DNA from: Onchocerca volvulus | Lineage: Eukaryota; Nematoda; Chromadorea; Rhabditida; Onchocercidae | Assembly (NCBI GenBank): GCA_000499405.2 | Contig: HG738138.1 | Coordinates: forward strand, 24,333,097-24,397,096 | DNA: 64,000 nt | Reading direction: 5' to 3' | Shown here: positions 63,001-64,000 of the stretch, piece after piece | How positions within the stretch are numbered: position 1 is the first letter of the stretch | Layout of the letters: every line of letters begins with the position of its first letter | Made by a program: the position numbers and the translations under genes | Notes under the pieces: generated by a model | Databases searched by the model: none | What the model saw: the letters and a program-made list of their open reading frames with translations, nothing else | Told to the model about the DNA's origin: nothing

Positions 63001-64000
63001 AGCAACCAATGGATGTTCAGATGCTACAAGGTCAAAAACGGGAACTAACTATGCAACTTAATCGAGAACAAGCCGAGAAACAGGAACTTTTCCTGCAGGT
63101 ATTCTTTTTTTTTTTCGAAATTTATTTCTCCGGAATAAGTTCATTTTCATTTGAACAAAAAAAGTTGCTTTTCAGATGCAAATTAATGACCACTTTTAGA
63201 ACATTGTCGATAATTGTTCAATATATTTAAATATCCAGTGGTTTCAAGGTCATATCAAAAAAAAAATTGCCCTGAGATGATGTGTAGTATGAAAAAGAGG
63301 GCAGGAATAGTTGAAAGCTCAATTTAGAGTTCAAAATTCAGTTATAATCGTAGATTCCATTATCTTTAATTTCAGATTAACAGTTTAATAGCACAGTTAG
63401 CAGAAGCGAATCGAGATACTTCAAATTCTGAAGAATGTAATATGTTGAAAGTTGAAAATGAAAAGCTAAATAAGCAAATTGCCGATATTTTGGTTAGTTT
63501 TGATCTTAAATTTTGTATGACTTTTTTTTTTTTTCTGCAAAAAACGGTAACCTTGTCTAACTTTATTTATGGTAATTCATTAACTTTATCACGGTAATTT
63601 ATTCATATTTTATGAAAATGAAATTAGAAAGTAAAAAGCTATCGATGAACGGATCAATTTATTAAAAATAGTATTTGTAAAATATGAAGGATATTAATAA
63701 AATTATTTTTCAATTAAAAATCAAATTAAATTCGCATTTTTTTTATCGCTGAAGTCTTCAGAAAAAAAAAAAATTGTTCAAATAATTTCGATTTCAATAA
63801 TGACATATTAATAATGTTGCATATTTTCTTATACCTAATATTATTGAAACTTTCAGGTTGTGCAATCGCAACTTAATACAGATGTGCATAACTTGCAAGA
63901 GGAAATGCAACGTAAGAATGAAGAAGTTGAGAAGGCTCAAGATGAATCAAAAAGGCTTCGTTTAATTATGAACAACGAGAAGATTCAATTAGAAAGTAGT
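36032..64000 (+). CDS. Large coiled-coil protein, 3'-partial, unrecognised
   Basis: Eighteen exons keep one frame for 719 codons: 36032-36240, 37326-37482, 39459-39632, 40918-40994, 41485-41577, 42466-42639, 42850-42928, 43117-43185, 43507-43612, 43856-43917, 44033-44230, 48142-48246, 48524-48628, 49078-49158, 62185-62255, 62963-63098, 63376-63492 and 63857 to the window end. The first third is Ser/Asn/Lys-rich and probably disordered. From exon 9 there are heptad-rich helices (LAKKLAKAERMAQLLQIQL; IASLEANLVLHREQLAMKD; LKERTAECDSLKKKLEKFE; MLQGQKRELTMQLNREQAEK). No enzyme domain, signal peptide or membrane segment is seen. The architecture suggests a cytoskeletal, centrosomal or trafficking scaffold, but I cannot name it. 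Intron 14 is 13 kb and holds the antisense globin-like gene. Confidence 0.8.
44231..48141. other. Intron 11 of the coiled-coil gene (3.9 kb)
   Basis: AT-rich intron with poly-A/T tracts (44563-44586, 45536-45548, 46202-46219). Near 45310-45400 there is an irregular run of TTTCACATAACTTTTCACATAAC. No second gene is visible on either strand. Confidence 0.45.
48309..48331. repeat. (GA)n microsatellite
   Basis: A run of about ten GA dinucleotides in the intron after 48246. A similar (GA)n run is at 57901-57920. Confidence 0.9.
50873..53880 (-). CDS. Globin-domain protein nested antisense in an intron
   Basis: Exons seen on the minus strand: 53880-53773, 53379-53282, 53017 to about 52885, 52214-52131, 51808-51692, 51388-51296, 51070-50935 (or through to a stop at 50873). 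A candidate first exon is 55041-55015 (MYHENVAHL then GTAAGT, phase 0). The product has globin landmarks: LQQARCHWIQLAKLDLQ (A helix with Trp), FAYAIEKYEPMRLIWSFG (B/C), HCNSFQEALKMIMEYVDE (E helix; first His a candidate distal ligand), NIGARHFFYDVYEPH (F helix; His in GARH the likely proximal haem ligand) and NEEQVKCWHT-FFEEVQTAFNDGL (H helix). Nematodes have many divergent globins. The junction after 52885 is unresolved: the visible donor gives phase 2 but the next exon needs phase 0. A further exon, a non-GT donor or decay is possible. A helical tail of about 110 residues follows the domain. Confidence 0.62.
52468..52700 (+). mobile_element. Helitron 5' scrap followed by LTR-type repeat units
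   Basis: It starts A|TCTATATAAATGAAAATG (Helitron-like TC start). Within 150 bases come three copies of a CATG-TTTCCCGCCAAAA motif (52583, 52618, 52648), then CTCCGATTAACAGGTAAA, which matches the LTR segment at 25710 (CTCCAACTAACAGTTAAA). It lies inside the intron that contains the globin-like gene, between two of that gene's exons. Confidence 0.5.
59004..59165 (+). repeat. Irregular minisatellite (ATTCTAATACTTCAA-GTAGTTG)
   Basis: Variants of ATTCTAATA-CTCAA and AGTAGTTGATTCT alternate about eight times with point changes, with a higher-order period near 72 bases (AATTCGAATATTCCAAGTAGTTG and AATTCGAATTATTCAAG). The open frame crossing it is an artefact of the repeat. Confidence 0.65.
60019..60105. 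repeat. Two 42-bp units rich in TGACGT
   Basis: CGAATACGTTAGTGACGTTT-TGTCACGTTAATGACGTGTTGT is followed directly by CGAATATGTTAGTGACGTCT-TGTCACGTTAATGACGTATTGT. Each unit holds two TGACGT sites and one TGTCACG, which is unusual in this AT-rich intron. Confidence 0.75.
60245..60290 (+). mobile_element. Possible decayed Helitron 3' end
   Basis: ACCCGCGTCGCGTATCTCAGC is followed by GATCGCTTCGCCCCATTAGT. A perfect palindrome AGCGATCGCT lies about 10 bases before TTAG-T, where a live Helitron would have CTAG-T. The high GC stands out from the intron. A direct repeat GTGCCAGGTGTGA follows at 60296 and 60312. Confidence 0.35.

Noticed and set aside
1..64000. tRNA or rRNA genes
   Set aside because: No stretch showed a convincing tRNA cloverleaf with a standard B-box, or rRNA-like conserved sequence, by eye. 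A tRNAscan-SE and Infernal run would settle this.

Overview
The window is AT-rich eukaryotic DNA from a nematode, most likely a filarial worm (family Onchocercidae); the species cannot be named from sequence alone. Four things point there: small exons with short-consensus introns; poly-T/AG acceptors directly before several start codons, as expected for trans-spliced leaders; a venom-allergen-like CAP gene; and a degraded fragment carrying two alphaproteobacterial (Wolbachia-type) genes. There is no operon, Shine-Dalgarno or prokaryotic layout.

Genes, left to right. (1) An ANKS3-like ankyrin/SAM protein (+, 2842-7182, 8 exons). (2) An F-box and leucine-rich-repeat protein (+, 14491-18587, 12 exons, 549 aa). 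(3) EIF1AD (-, 21803-23118, 3 exons, 186 aa). (4) A secreted CAP/venom-allergen-like protein (+, 27999-29800, 6 exons, 220 aa). (5) RRP15, a ribosome-biogenesis factor (-, 33809-35227, 5 exons, 185 aa). (6) A large coiled-coil protein (+, 36032 to beyond the window end, 18 exons and 719 codons visible), divergent from RRP15. (7) A globin-like gene (-, about 50873-53880, perhaps from 55041), which lies wholly inside a 13-kb intron of gene 6. Frames stay open and phases match across every exon junction that I give for genes 1-6; gene 7 has one unresolved junction.

The DNA between genes is mostly mobile-element debris and organelle or endosymbiont DNA. Positions 430-2620 and 23290-24540 hold decayed BEL/Pao retrotransposon pieces (gag zinc-knuckle remnant, C-terminal pol domain, LTRs), and a near-complete solo-type LTR is at 25602-26079. 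Helitron termini occur at 20828(-), 24551(+), 26733(-), 26734-26927(-), 31474(+), 52468(+) and possibly 60285. Positions 8785-9778 are a nuclear copy of mitochondrial nad5, and 32650-33290 is a glyA/hflK mosaic of bacterial origin. Fold-back elements lie at 9812-10433, 22692-22790 and 30250-31403.

The genes do not form one pathway. RRP15 and EIF1AD are housekeeping (ribosome biogenesis and RNA binding), the CAP protein is exported, and ANKS3 homologues elsewhere belong to a ciliary scaffold. The most unusual features are the bacterial mosaic, the nad5 insertion, the 24-bp LTR arrays that resemble E2F/forkhead sites, the head-to-tail Helitron junction and the antisense nested globin.
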